A stretch of DNA of 64,000 bases. It comes from Cupriavidus sp. P-10 (GTDB lineage: Bacteria > Pseudomonadota > Gammaproteobacteria > Burkholderiales > Burkholderiaceae). Below are positions 49,976 through 58,512 of the stretch, piece by piece (within the stretch, counting starts at the first letter, position 1; every line of letters starts with the position of its first letter). The translations under genes were made by a program, and so were the position numbers. The stretch is taken from contig NZ_AP025171.1 in assembly GCF_003402535.2 (NCBI RefSeq), positions 1 through 64,000 of the forward strand, given 5' to 3'. The notes under the pieces were generated by a model. It worked only from the letters and a program-made list of their open reading frames with translations, searched no databases and was not told the origin of the DNA.

Positions 49976-51264
49976 GGGCTGTCAGCGGCGGCGCGCGCCG
50001 TGACCGCGGACGCCGGCGCGGCATAAGCCGCGCCATAGCCGGCCGGGTCCAGCCGCAGCGTCAGCACGCCCACCAGCGCGGCGCAGCCCAGGTGGTACCA
50101 CCAGCCGGCGGCAAAACCGCCGGTATGGGCCTGCAGCATCGCGGTCAGCCACGGCGCCAGTGCCGCCAGCAGGAAGCCGCCGCCCTGCATCAGCGCGCTC
50201 AGCGTGCCGGCGCTGTCCGGGTCGGGCAGGTGGTCCAGCGCCACCACAAGGTACAGCGCAAAGCAGCCGCCCAGCCCCGCGCCGCCGATCATGGCCCAGG
50301 CATAGGGTGCCGCGTCGGGCCAGAGCGCCAGCCCGGCAAAGCCTGTCACCTGCATCGCCAGCGCCAGCACCATCCACCCGCGCCGGTCCACGCGCCGTGC
50401 CGCCAGCGCCGGCAGCAGCAGTGCCGCGCCGGCCTGCGCCACGGCCATCAGCGCCACCAGCGCGCCACTGGCGGGCGCGCTCCAGCCATGCCCCTGGTAG
50501 AACGGCGCCAGCCACGCCACCAGCGAGGCATAGCCGCCGTTCATCACGCCAAAGCATCCCATCAGCAGCCACGTGCGCGGCCGGCGCAGCAAGGCGCGCG
50601 TGGCGCCGCGCGACGGTTGGCGCGCCGCGGTGGCCGTGGCAGTCGCGGTGGCGCGAGGCAGCGCCACCCATGCCAGCGCCAGCGCGGCCAGCGCCGGCAG
50701 CGACCACAGCGCCAGCGCCTCGCGCCAGCTGCCGGACAGCTCTGTCACGTACGGCGAGAGCTGCGCCCCCAGCGCACCGCCGCCCATCAGCGCGGCCGAG
50801 TACAGCCCCATCACCGGGGCCACGCGGCCCGGGAATTCCTGCTTGACCAGTCCCGGGCAGGCCGCCTGCACCACGGCCACGCCCAGCCCGCACAACGCCG
50901 CCGAGGCGATCAGCCAGCCGCCGCCGGTCACGCCGAGGCGCAGCGCGCAGGCCGTGCCCAGCAGTGCCAGCGCCCCCAGCACCGCGTTGCGCGCGCCCAG
51001 GCGTGCACGCAGCGCGGGGCCGAAGAACGCGCCCACGCCCATCAGCAGCATCGGCAGCAACGTCAGCCAGGCCATGCCTTGGTACGTAAGCCCGGTGCCC
51101 GCGCGGATCGACGGCGCGAGCGGCCCCACCGCGGTCAGGAACGGCCGCAGGTTCAGGCCGATGCCCGCCACTGCCGCCAGCACCAGCCAGCGCGCCGGGG
51201 CTCCCCTGCTGCGAGCGCACGCCGGGGCGCTGGCGAGGTCGGATGCCTGTGCCATGTCCGCCAT
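49969..51264 (-). CDS. MFS transporter, CynX/NimT-like
   Basis: The 431-residue protein has about 12 membrane segments and the CynX-family opening GIGLNLRPFLTAVGPLAPSI. CynX-type transporters are found with cyanase but their substrates are not well defined. It starts one base after the deaminase stop and converges with cynS, so a link to cyanate metabolism is suggested by position. The C-terminal ends of the two genes overlap. Confidence 0.85.
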   Translation of the reverse strand: MADMAQASDLASAPACARSRGAPARWLVLAAVAGIGLNLRPFLTAVGPLAPSIRAGTGLTYQGMAWLTLLPMLLMGVGAFFGPALRARLGARNAVLGALALLGTACALRLGVTGGGWLIASAALCGLGVAVVQAACPGLVKQEFPGRVAPVMGLYSAALMGGGALGAQLSPYVTELSGSWREALALWSLPALAALALAWVALPRATATATATAARQPSRGATRALLRRPRTWLLMGCFGVMNGGYASLVAWLAPFYQGHGWSAPASGALVALMAVAQAGAALLLPALAARRVDRRGWMVLALAMQVTGFAGLALWPDAAPYAWAMIGGAGLGGCFALYLVVALDHLPDPDSAGTLSALMQGGGFLLAALAPWLTAMLQAHTGGFAAGWWYHLGCAALVGVLTLRLDPAGYGAAYAAPASAVTARAAADSPQ

Positions 51265-51265
51265 G

Positions 51266-51724
51266 TCAGCCGCGCGGGGAGCGCGGGCCGTAAAGCTGGG
51301 CGGCGGACAGTTCCACCGCCACGCGCGTCAGCGGCAGCGGCGGCGGATCCAGCGGCAGGCGCAGCGCCTGGTAGGCGGCTTCACTGGACATGCCGTAGGG
51401 CGCGGCGTCGTTGTTGTCGAAGGCGTAGTAGACCGCCTGCACGCCGGCCATGGTCATGGCCGCCAGGCACATCGGGCAGGGGTGGCCGCTGGCGTAGACC
51501 ACGCTGCCGCGCAGATCCGGACGGCCCAGCTTGCGCGCCGCGGCCCGCACCGCTTCCATTTCGGCGTGGGTGGTCGGGTCGTGGCTGTGCACGATATCGT
51601 TGACGCCGGTGGCAATGGCCTGGCCGTCGATGGCCAGCACGGCACCGAAGGGACGCCCGCCGCGGTCGCGGTTGGCCGCGGCAAGGCGCACCGCCTCGCG
51701 CATGAATTCCTGGTGAGTGGTCAT
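51266..51724 (-). CDS. Nucleoside/nucleobase deaminase (cytidine deaminase fold)
   Basis: The 152-residue zinc enzyme has the HAE motif in TTHAEMEAVRAA (His and catalytic Glu) and the PCPMC pair of zinc cysteines. It most resembles guanine or other nucleobase deaminases of the TadA/GuaD group. The TadA-like length is right, but the C-terminal part differs from tRNA deaminases. It is co-transcribed with the MFS gene and divergent from a LysR regulator, which probably controls both. The pair may import and deaminate a base. Confidence 0.88.
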   Translation of the reverse strand: MTTHQEFMREAVRLAAANRDRGGRPFGAVLAIDGQAIATGVNDIVHSHDPTTHAEMEAVRAAARKLGRPDLRGSVVYASGHPCPMCLAAMTMAGVQAVYYAFDNNDAAPYGMSSEAAYQALRLPLDPPPLPLTRVAVELSAAQLYGPRSPRG

Positions 51725-51873
51725 GGTTTTGCAGGGATCCGAATAAGTGAGTCCACGCTCGCAAGACTTGCGGCATGGCTGTTGGCAGGCTGCACACTCT
51801 ACGCCGGGGCTTGGTGATTGGGAAATTAAATGATGAAATCGCCTGCAGTGGAAAACCCAATGAAAGGCCGGCC

Positions 51874-52776
51874 ATGCAGGACCCCCGACTCGATCCCGTG
51901 CTGTTGCAGAGTTTTGTTGCCGTGGCGGAAAGCGGCAGCTTTACCCGCGCCGCGCAGCGCGTGCACCTGACGCAATCGACCGTCAGCCAGCAGGTGCGCC
52001 GGCTGGAAGACCAGCTCGGCTGCGTGCTGCTGGATCGCGGCGGGCGCTACGTGGTGACGACGCCGGAAGGCGAGCGGCTGCTGGGCTACGCGCGCCGCCT
52101 GCAGCAGCTGATGGCCGAAGCGGTCGGGCAGTTGCGCCAGAGCGCCGGCCAGGGCGAGATCCGCATCGGGGTGCCGGAAGATTTTGCCGCGCGGCCGCTG
52201 ACGCCGGTGCTGGCCGGGTTTGCCGACGACTGGCCCGGGGTTCGGCTGGAAGTGACCAGCGGCATGAGCCACGAGCTGTGGCAGCGCTTCCAGGATCGCG
52301 AGCTGGACCTGGTGCTGGTCAAGCAGCGCGTGGCGCAGGCACCGGGCATGGCCAGCTGGCCCGAGCCGCTCTGCTGGATCGACAGCCGCAGCCGCCCGGC
52401 GGTGACGCGCGATCCGGTGCCGCTGGTGGCGTTTCCCGCCGGCGGGCTGTACCGCGGCGAGATGACGCACGCGCTCGATGCCGGCGGGCGGCGCTGGCGC
52501 ATCGCCTTTGTCAGTGCGAGCCTCGCCAGCATCCTGGCCGCGGTGGCGGACGGGCTCGGCATCACACTGCTGCCGCGGCGGCTGGCCACGGCGCACCACC
52601 AGGTGCTGGACGGCGGCGGCTGGCCGGCACAGGTGCCCGACGTCGAACTCAGCCTGCACGCGCAGCCGGACCTGCAGGCCCCGGCGCGCGACATGGCCGC
52701 ACGCCTGGCTGCGCTGTGTGACCGCGTGATGGACCCCAACCCGGCCCCCGGCGCCGCGGCGCCGGAAGCAGGCTAG
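51874..52776 (+). CDS. LysR-family transcriptional regulator
   Basis: The 300-residue protein has an N-terminal winged helix-turn-helix (about 1-65; LLQSFVAVAESGSFTRAAQRVHLTQSTVSQQVRRLE) and a substrate-binding domain. It is divergent from the deaminase-MFS pair with a 149-base gap, the usual arrangement for LysR control of a neighbour operon. The ATG at 51874 matches the family start; the longer frame to 51775 has no coding character. Confidence 0.93.
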   Translation: MQDPRLDPVLLQSFVAVAESGSFTRAAQRVHLTQSTVSQQVRRLEDQLGCVLLDRGGRYVVTTPEGERLLGYARRLQQLMAEAVGQLRQSAGQGEIRIGVPEDFAARPLTPVLAGFADDWPGVRLEVTSGMSHELWQRFQDRELDLVLVKQRVAQAPGMASWPEPLCWIDSRSRPAVTRDPVPLVAFPAGGLYRGEMTHALDAGGRRWRIAFVSASLASILAAVADGLGITLLPRRLATAHHQVLDGGGWPAQVPDVELSLHAQPDLQAPARDMAARLAALCDRVMDPNPAPGAAAPEAG

Positions 52777-52784
52777 CGCAACGG

Positions 52785-52964
52785 TCAGCCGAAGAATTCG
52801 TTGTAGTAGCCGGTGCAGGTGCCGGACGGACGGAAGGTGTACGGCAGTTCGGCGAGCGCGGCGGCCTCGAGCGAGCCGAAGGGGATGTCGGGCGCGTTCA
52901 GGCTGGCGGCGTCGGTGGCGTCGGATTGGTGGGCAGGGTGCAGGGCAAGGGCTTGCGAAGTCAT
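52785..52964 (-). CDS. Small protein of unknown function (59 residues)
   Basis: A clean minus-strand ORF begins MTSQALALHPAHQSDATD and ends GTCTGYYNEFFG. It ends 8 bases beyond the LysR stop (convergent). It is rich in Ala, and its C-terminal third is aromatic with one Cys. No signal peptide or membrane segment is seen. The ribosome site is weak. The composition and third-position GC fit real coding sequence, but the family is not recognised. Confidence 0.4.
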   Translation of the reverse strand: MTSQALALHPAHQSDATDAASLNAPDIPFGSLEAAALAELPYTFRPSGTCTGYYNEFFG

Positions 52965-53227
52965 TTTCAGTGCGTCGAAGGGCCGGCCGGGCCGGCGGTT
53001 GGCAACGCAACAATCCTAATGCGCCAGGCGGCCGGGATCAGCCCCCCTGCCTTGAACACACTGTTGCGCAATCGCATCCAATCATGGCGCCTTGGGTGAC
53101 GTTGACGGCGGATGAGAACAACTCGCGAGTTGCGCCGACGCCTTGCGCGGCAGGGTCTATATTGGCCGAAGGGCCACCCCGGCCGGGAACCCTCCCGGCC
53201 GGCCAGCCAGCCAACCGGGAGCGCGCC

Positions 53228-53923
53228 ATGCCAGTCCCACCGTGCTTTGCCGATCGCCGCGAAGCCGGCCATTACCTCGGCCGCCACCTGGCGGAACTGG
53301 GCTTCGGCGCCGACAAGCTGGGCCAGCCGGCGCTGGTGCTGGCGCTCCCGCGCGGCGGCGTGCCGGTCGCCTTCGAGGTGGCGCGCGCCCTCGCGGCGCA
53401 GCTTGACGTGCTGCTGGTGCGCAAGATCGGCGCCACCGGTTACCCGGAGCTGGCGCTGGGCGCCGTAGTCGAGGGCGATGCCGGCGGCGGCGGGCCGCAT
53501 ACGGTGGTGAACGACGATCCCTGGGCGCGCCGCGCGGTGGAAAGCGGCAGCTTCGATGCCGAACGCGGGCGCCAGCTCGACGAGATCGCCCGGCGCCAGC
53601 AGCGCTATCGCGGTGGGGCGCCGGTGCCGACGCGGGCCGGGCGTACCGTGATCGTGGTCGATGACGGCGTTGCCACCGGGGCGACCATGCGCGCCGCACT
53701 GGAAGGCGTGCGCATGGCCGGCGCCGCGCGCGTGATCGCGGCCACGCCGGTTGGCGCGCTGGAAGGGCTGGCCAGCCTGCAGCCCGCCGCCGACGAGGTG
53801 ATCTGCCTGAACACGCCGCCCAACTTCGGCGCGGTCGGCTCCTTCTACCTGGATTTCACCCAGACCAGCGACGACGAGGCACTCGGGCTGCTGCGCCAGG
53901 CGGCCACGACGCGCGCCGGCTGA
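53228..53923 (+). CDS. Phosphoribosyltransferase-family protein
   Basis: The 231-residue type I PRTase-fold protein has LALPRGGVPVAFEVA (the PRPP pyrophosphate loop region), VRKIGATGYPELALGAV and the PRPP motif TVIVVDDGVATGATMRAAL. This subfamily is often annotated as a putative phosphoribosyl transferase next to hydrolases or stress genes. The substrate is unknown. The ATG at 53228 has a CCGGGAG site; the open frame further upstream to 52970 overlaps intergenic sequence. Confidence 0.88.
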   Translation: MPVPPCFADRREAGHYLGRHLAELGFGADKLGQPALVLALPRGGVPVAFEVARALAAQLDVLLVRKIGATGYPELALGAVVEGDAGGGGPHTVVNDDPWARRAVESGSFDAERGRQLDEIARRQQRYRGGAPVPTRAGRTVIVVDDGVATGATMRAALEGVRMAGAARVIAATPVGALEGLASLQPAADEVICLNTPPNFGAVGSFYLDFTQTSDDEALGLLRQAATTRAG

Positions 53924-53964
53924 CGCACAGGCCGGCACAAGCAGGCCGGCACAAGCAGGCCGCC

Positions 53965-54486
53965 TCAGTTCCGGGCGGCCAGGCGCCGCTTCAGGTGCGG
54001 CACCAGCCCGCCGGCGGCGAGGATCTCGCGCAGGAAGCCCGGGATCGGCTCGCACGCCAGCGTGCTGCCATCGTCCAGGCGCAGCAACGCGGTCTCCAGG
54101 TCCAGCGCCGCCCGGGCGCCGTCGGCCAGCCGGCCGGCGTCCGCGCATACCAGCACCGGCAAGCCCAGGTTGATCGCATTGCGGTAGAACAGCCCGCCGA
54201 ACGACAGTGCTACCACCGCGCCTACGCCCAGCTCGCGCAGCGCCTGTGGCGCCTGCTCGCGCGAGGAGCCGATGCCGAAGTTGGCGCCCGCTACCACCAC
54301 ATCGCCCGGTCGCACGCTATCCGGAAACTCCGGGCGCAGTGACGCCAGGCAGTGCCGCGCCAGCACGGGCAGCGGCGATTTCATCAGCACGGCAGGGGCC
54401 ATGGCATCGGTGTCGACGTTATCGCCGAAACGCCAGATGCGGCCGGCCGGGGCGGGGCCCGGGGTTGGGATGGTAGGGGCAGTCAT
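53965..54486 (-). CDS. LeuD-like small subunit of an aconitase-family hydro-lyase
   Basis: The 173-residue swivel domain has FGDNVDTDAMAPA near 20 and GANFGIGSSREQAPQAL, with Ser-Ser-Arg as in LeuD/HacB. It would pair with the LeuC-like subunit encoded just upstream on the same strand. The genomic setting (a GntR regulator and a Bug-type binding protein, no leuB) argues for a catabolic hydratase such as a dimethylmalate- or other substituted-malate enzyme rather than leucine synthesis. The substrate is not assigned. Confidence 0.88.
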   Translation of the reverse strand: MTAPTIPTPGPAPAGRIWRFGDNVDTDAMAPAVLMKSPLPVLARHCLASLRPEFPDSVRPGDVVVAGANFGIGSSREQAPQALRELGVGAVVALSFGGLFYRNAINLGLPVLVCADAGRLADGARAALDLETALLRLDDGSTLACEPIPGFLREILAAGGLVPHLKRRLAARN

Positions 54487-54545
54487 GCAAAGAGATCTGG
54501 CCCGCCTGCGCGGGCACGTGGTCAGGCTGCGTCGTTATTGATGAT

Positions 54546-55880
54546 TTATGCCAGCAAGGTGCGCGGGTCGGTAATGCGGCCGGTGACGGCGCTGGCGGCC
54601 ACGGTCATCGGCGAACCCAGCCACACCGCGCTGCCCGCATCGCCCATGCGTCCGGAAAAATTGCGGGCGGTCGAGGCGATGGCACGGCTGCCGGCGGGAA
54701 AGCGCGCGGCGCCATAGCCGGCGCAGGCGCCGCAGGCATTGGGCAGCAGGCTGGCGCCGGCCTCGGCCAGGATGGCGAGCGTGCCTTCGCGTTCGGCCTG
54801 TTGCTGGTCGCGGCGCGAGGCGGCGGCCACCTGCAGCGTGACGCCCGGTGCAACGCGGCGGCCGCGCAACACGCGCGCGGCCATGCGCAGGTCTTCGAGC
54901 TTGGCGCCGGTGCAGGCGCCAAGGTAGGCGATCTGCACCGGCTCGCCGGCGGCCTGGTCGACCGGCGCGCTGTTGGCCGGCGAATGCGGCGCGGCCACCT
55001 GCGGCGCCAGCGCGGCGGAGTCGAAGCGGTGGTGCGCCAGCACCGGCGCCTGCGCGTCAGTGCGCCAGTGCGCCAGGTCGATCTGCGCCAGCACGTGCGC
55101 CGGCACGCCGGCCTGGGCCAGCCAGTCCAGCGTGACCGCATCGGGTGCGACCAGGCCGGTCTGCGCGCCCAGTTCGGCGCTCATGTTGGCCAGTGTCATG
55201 CGCTCCTGCAGCGGCAGCGCGGCGACGGCGCTGCCGGTGAATTCAAGCGCTTCGTAGCGTCCGCCACCCATGCCGAGCGTGGCGCACAGGAACAGCATGA
55301 TGTCCTTGGCGCAGACCCCGGGTGCGAGCACGCCGTCCCATTCCAGCCGGATCGTATGCGGCACGCGCAGCCAGATCTCGCCGGTGGCCAACACGCCGGC
55401 CATCTCGGTGGCGCCCACGCCGAACATATAGGCGCCGAACGCGCCGCCGGTCGGGCTGTGGCTGTCGCCGCCGACGATCAACCGGCCCGGCAGCACATGC
55501 CCGCGTTCGGGCAGCACCACGTGGCAGATGCCCTCGGCATCGATCAGCTCGGCGCCGGCCTGGCGCGTCCAGTCGCGGGTGAAGCGCAGGATCGATTCGG
55601 CCTGTGCATCGCCACCCGGCACGAAGTGGTCGGTCACCACGACGTAGCGCGACGGGTCCCACACGCCCACCCCAAGCTCCTGCAGCAGTGGCGCGACGCG
55701 GCGCGGGCCGCTGGAGTCATGCGACATCGCCAGGTCGACCCGGCACATCGCCACCGTGCCGATCTCGGCGTAGTCCAGCGCGGCCGCGCGGGCGACCAGC
55801 TTCTGGGCCAGCGTCGCCGGCCTCGTGGTTGCCGGCCTGGCAGTTGCCTCGGCGCAAGGGGAGTCCGCAAGCATGCTCAT
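54546..55880 (-). CDS. LeuC-like large subunit of an aconitase-family hydro-lyase
   Basis: The 444-residue protein has HDSSGPR near 50, VVTDHFVPG, GGDSHSPTGGAFGAYMFGVGATEMAG, and the 4Fe-4S cysteines in YLGACTGAKLEDL and PNACGACAGYG. It dehydrates a hydroxy-diacid together with the LeuD-like subunit. The start at ATG 55880 overlaps the stop of the Bug-family gene; an ATG at 55874 is also possible. The frame upstream of the start lies within that gene. It is a complete, normal-length large subunit. Confidence 0.9.
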   Translation of the reverse strand: MSMLADSPCAEATARPATTRPATLAQKLVARAAALDYAEIGTVAMCRVDLAMSHDSSGPRRVAPLLQELGVGVWDPSRYVVVTDHFVPGGDAQAESILRFTRDWTRQAGAELIDAEGICHVVLPERGHVLPGRLIVGGDSHSPTGGAFGAYMFGVGATEMAGVLATGEIWLRVPHTIRLEWDGVLAPGVCAKDIMLFLCATLGMGGGRYEALEFTGSAVAALPLQERMTLANMSAELGAQTGLVAPDAVTLDWLAQAGVPAHVLAQIDLAHWRTDAQAPVLAHHRFDSAALAPQVAAPHSPANSAPVDQAAGEPVQIAYLGACTGAKLEDLRMAARVLRGRRVAPGVTLQVAAASRRDQQQAEREGTLAILAEAGASLLPNACGACAGYGAARFPAGSRAIASTARNFSGRMGDAGSAVWLGSPMTVAASAVTGRITDPRTLLA

Positions 55881-56926
55881 TCCGGCGATGCCCCCGAATA
55901 CTTGACCACCGAGGCCCAGCGCTTCACGTCCTGGCGGACAAAGCCGGCGAACGCCTCGGGCGCCATGCCAACCGGCTGCGCGCCGTCGTTTTCCAGGCGC
56001 TTGCGCACCGCCGGCGATTCCAGTCCCTTGCGGGCTGCCTGGTAGAGCGCCTGGGTGAGTTCGGCCGGCATGCCGGCCGGCCCGAACAGGCCGAACCACG
56101 CGCTCGACTCGAAGCCCTTGACGGTCGCGCCGATCGGCGCGGCGCCCGGGAACTGCGGCAGCGGCGCCGGGCTGGTCACGCCCAGCACCTTGAGCTTGCC
56201 GGCGCGCACGTGCGGCAGCACGTTGATCGTGCTGGCGAACATCAGGTCGCACTGGCCGGCCAGCACGTCGGTGAGCGCCGGCGCGGTGCCCTTGTACGGG
56301 ATGTTGACGATATAGGTGCCGGTCATCATCTTGAACATGTCGCCGGCCATGTGCAGCGACGAGCCGACCGAGCCGATGGCGAAGTTCAGCTTGCCCGGCT
56401 GCGCGCGCGCCAGCCGGATCAGCTCGGGCACGTTATTGGCCGGCAGCCTGGGCGTGGCTACCAGCACGCTTGGCACGGTGGCGACCAGGGTGATCGGCGT
56501 GAAATCCTGCACGGGGTCGAACGGCAGCTTCTTGTACAGCGTGGCGTTGATGGTGTGGCTGGTGAAGCTCATCAGCAGCGTGCTGCCGTCCGGCGCGCTC
56601 TTGGCGACCAGGTCGGCGGCGATATTGCCGCCGGCGCCGGGGCGGTTCTCGACCACCACGGACTGCTCCAGCAGTTGCGACATCTCCTGGGCGATGGTGC
56701 GCGCCAGCGTGTCGGTGGTGCCGCCGGCGGGGGCGCCCACCAGGATCCGGATCGGCTTGCCGCCGGCAATCCCCTGCCCGTGGCCCTGCCCCTGGGCGGC
56801 GGCGGCGAGCGGCAGGATCAGCCCGCAGGCGGCCATGGCGGCAACCCGGCGCAGCGCGGTGCGGCGAGCGTGCGCGGGCGGAGACAAACGGGTCGGGCTG
56901 GACGAAACCAGGCGGAACACTGGCAT
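55877..56926 (-). CDS. Bug/TctC-family periplasmic substrate-binding protein
   Basis: The 349-residue protein has a signal peptide (about 1-45) and the Bug-type sequence PIRILVGAPAGGTTDTLAR, VVVENRPGAGGNIAADLVAK and DVLAGQCDLMFAS. Bug proteins bind carboxylates and are abundant in Cupriavidus and Bordetella. No TctA/TctB membrane partners lie nearby, so it must share a transporter or act as a sensor. It overlaps the LeuC-like gene, implying that it binds the acid on which that enzyme acts. Confidence 0.92.
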   Translation of the reverse strand: MPVFRLVSSSPTRLSPPAHARRTALRRVAAMAACGLILPLAAAAQGQGHGQGIAGGKPIRILVGAPAGGTTDTLARTIAQEMSQLLEQSVVVENRPGAGGNIAADLVAKSAPDGSTLLMSFTSHTINATLYKKLPFDPVQDFTPITLVATVPSVLVATPRLPANNVPELIRLARAQPGKLNFAIGSVGSSLHMAGDMFKMMTGTYIVNIPYKGTAPALTDVLAGQCDLMFASTINVLPHVRAGKLKVLGVTSPAPLPQFPGAAPIGATVKGFESSAWFGLFGPAGMPAELTQALYQAARKGLESPAVRKRLENDGAQPVGMAPEAFAGFVRQDVKRWASVVKYSGASPE

Positions 56927-57018
56927 GACGACTCCTCGCTTGATGTGATCAGGAGAGCGCAGTATCGCCCGACTCCGGGTGCCCGCGCATCCTTTGCCTT
57001 AGCGGCGCGCGGGCAGGC

Positions 57019-57801
57019 TTAGTCGCGCAGGCCCGGGCGGGTTTCGCTTTCCACCCAGACGTTGGCGCTGTCCACGCCGGCGGGCGACAGTTCCATGCGG
57101 TACTCGTAGCGGTCGGGACGGTACTGGCCGAGCAGCAGCTGCACCGGGCGGCCGGCCTGGTCTTTCACCACGCGGCGCACCGCCAGCAGCGCGCCGCCGA
57201 CCGGCACGTCCAGCAGCGGCGCCACCACCACGTCGGCCAGGCGCGCCGACAGCACCTGGCTGGCACGGCCCAGCTTGACGCCGCCGGCTTCGAGCAGGCG
57301 CAGCACCGGCGTTTCCTCGAGCGCCTTGCGCGAGATCGGGCGGCCCAGGTCCGCGGGCAGGTAGACCGTGATATGCGACAGCGGCCGGTTGCGGTAGTGG
57401 CGCACGCGCACGATCTTGATGACAGGGTCGCCCGGCTGCAGCCCCAGCGACTCTGCCACGTCGGGCGTGGCATGGACTTCGTCGATCGAAATCACCTTCA
57501 CGGACGTCTTCTGGCCCATGTCGATGATGTTGTCGAGCAGGCTGGAGCCGCGCTCCTCGGTGGCCGATGCGGGGCGCACCGGGTGCGGATTGACGAAGGT
57601 GCCGAGACCGCGGTGGCGCCGCACCAGGCCTTCCTGCACCAGGCGGTCAAACACGCGCCGCATGGTCACGCGAGAGGCGTGGAACTGCTTGGCCAGGTCG
57701 ATCTCTCCCGGGAGGGGACCCTGGCCGAAGCGGCCTTCGACGATCTGCTGGCGCAGTACCACGTAAATCTGGTGATACAGGGGAACGACGGCTTCACTCA
57801 T
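57019..57801 (-). CDS. GntR-family regulator (HutC/UTRA type)
   Basis: The 260-residue protein has an N-terminal GntR winged helix (about 8-75; YHQIYVVLRQQIVEGRFG, VTMRRVFDRLVQEGLVRRHRGLGTFV) and a C-terminal UTRA ligand-binding domain (about 95-240). It is on the same strand as, and 92 bases upstream of, the Bug-LeuC-LeuD genes, and probably responds to the same acid. The start has an AAGGGAAACC ribosome site. Confidence 0.92.
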   Translation of the reverse strand: MSEAVVPLYHQIYVVLRQQIVEGRFGQGPLPGEIDLAKQFHASRVTMRRVFDRLVQEGLVRRHRGLGTFVNPHPVRPASATEERGSSLLDNIIDMGQKTSVKVISIDEVHATPDVAESLGLQPGDPVIKIVRVRHYRNRPLSHITVYLPADLGRPISRKALEETPVLRLLEAGGVKLGRASQVLSARLADVVVAPLLDVPVGGALLAVRRVVKDQAGRPVQLLLGQYRPDRYEYRMELSPAGVDSANVWVESETRPGLRD

Positions 57802-58219
57802 GGTTTCCCTTGTGGAGAGATGACAAGTCTGTAATGCCTCTAATGTACTGTAAATCAGACATAGAGCCTAGCAAGGATCGCGGCTGAGACGCTTCGGATA
57901 CAACCTCCGCGCGCGGCGCTGCAGCATGACCGCCCCTTTGCGCCAAGCCTGTGGCCGATCACACGCCATCGGCCGCGCGCGTGCCGGTGGCGCCGCGCCG
58001 GGGCCGGGTGGCACCCCGCCCGGGTGAAGGCAACGATGGCCGGAACCGTGCGGCGAAAAACGGACATCACCGCTATGTGTGGGAGCCCACATGGGCGGCG
58101 GGGGCGGCACCTCGGGGATCGTGTTTCAGGCCCGATACGTGGCATGGCGCCTCGGGCAAATCCTAGGTCCGTCGGTAAGGCTTTGAAAATTAATGGGTTT
58201 TTTTAGGGTCTTGGCGTTA

Positions 58220-58239
58220 CCCCTGAGCCGCGTCAGGGG
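58220..58239 (+). other. Hairpin upstream of the Fap-like cluster
   Basis: CCCCTGA and TCAGGGG form a perfect stem around GCCGCG, directly before the TGTCACA dyad. It could be part of a compound operator or a leader structure. Confidence 0.4.
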
Positions 58240-58243
58240 GCGC

Positions 58244-58261
58244 TGTCACACCGATGTGACA
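58244..58261. promoter_or_regulatory. Perfect dyad TGTCACA-CCGA-TGTGACA, candidate operator
   Basis: The 18-base site TGTCACACCGATGTGACA lies 252 bases upstream of the glycine-rich gene. A related half-site occurs upstream of the LuxR-type gene (47890-47905). The spacing (7-4-7) differs from the TGTGA-N6-TCACA site of CRP. The binding protein is unknown; the LuxR-type or Crp/Fnr regulators of this window are candidates. Confidence 0.5.
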
Positions 58262-58512
58262 TGTCGTTTGCCGTGCACAGCGGCCGGGCCCCCATTGATG
58301 GCGCAAGCGGCCAGAAAGTTCCCCGGCTGGCGGCAGGCAGGCCTTGTATTACAAGGGTTTGCCGTCCGACGTGGAGAAGCTGGCACCGATTATGCGCAAG
58401 GGCTGGTCGGTTTGGCAGGTGCCGGACCTGAACCTCCAGCCGTCGTTCCGGACTTGAGCGCCGGCCGGAGGCTGAGCCGCAGTGACACTGTGAATACTCC
58501 TGGGAGCTAGGA

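Larger units (their letters stand above)
57802..58512. other. Long control region upstream of the Fap-like cluster
   Basis: About 710 bases lie between the leftward GntR gene and the rightward glycine-rich gene. No supported ORF is seen. An AT-rich run (TTTGAAAATTAATGGGTTTTTTTAGG) lies at about 58182-58207, a perfect 7-bp hairpin at 58220-58239, and a perfect dyad TGTCACA-CCGA-TGTGACA at 58244-58261. Confidence 0.6.

Noticed and set aside
49516-51603. 695-codon plus-strand frame through cynS and opposite the MFS gene
   Set aside because: It crosses two genes with firm family assignments and encodes only Arg/Gln/Pro-rich sequence.
53965-55880. Leucine biosynthesis leuCD
   Set aside because: The genes overlap a Bug-binding protein and follow a GntR regulator, and leuB is absent, so a catabolic hydro-lyase fits better.
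58244-58261. CRP-type binding site
   Set aside because: The half-sites are in the opposite order (TCACA ... TGTGA with 4-base spacing) from the CRP consensus TGTGA-N6-TCACA.
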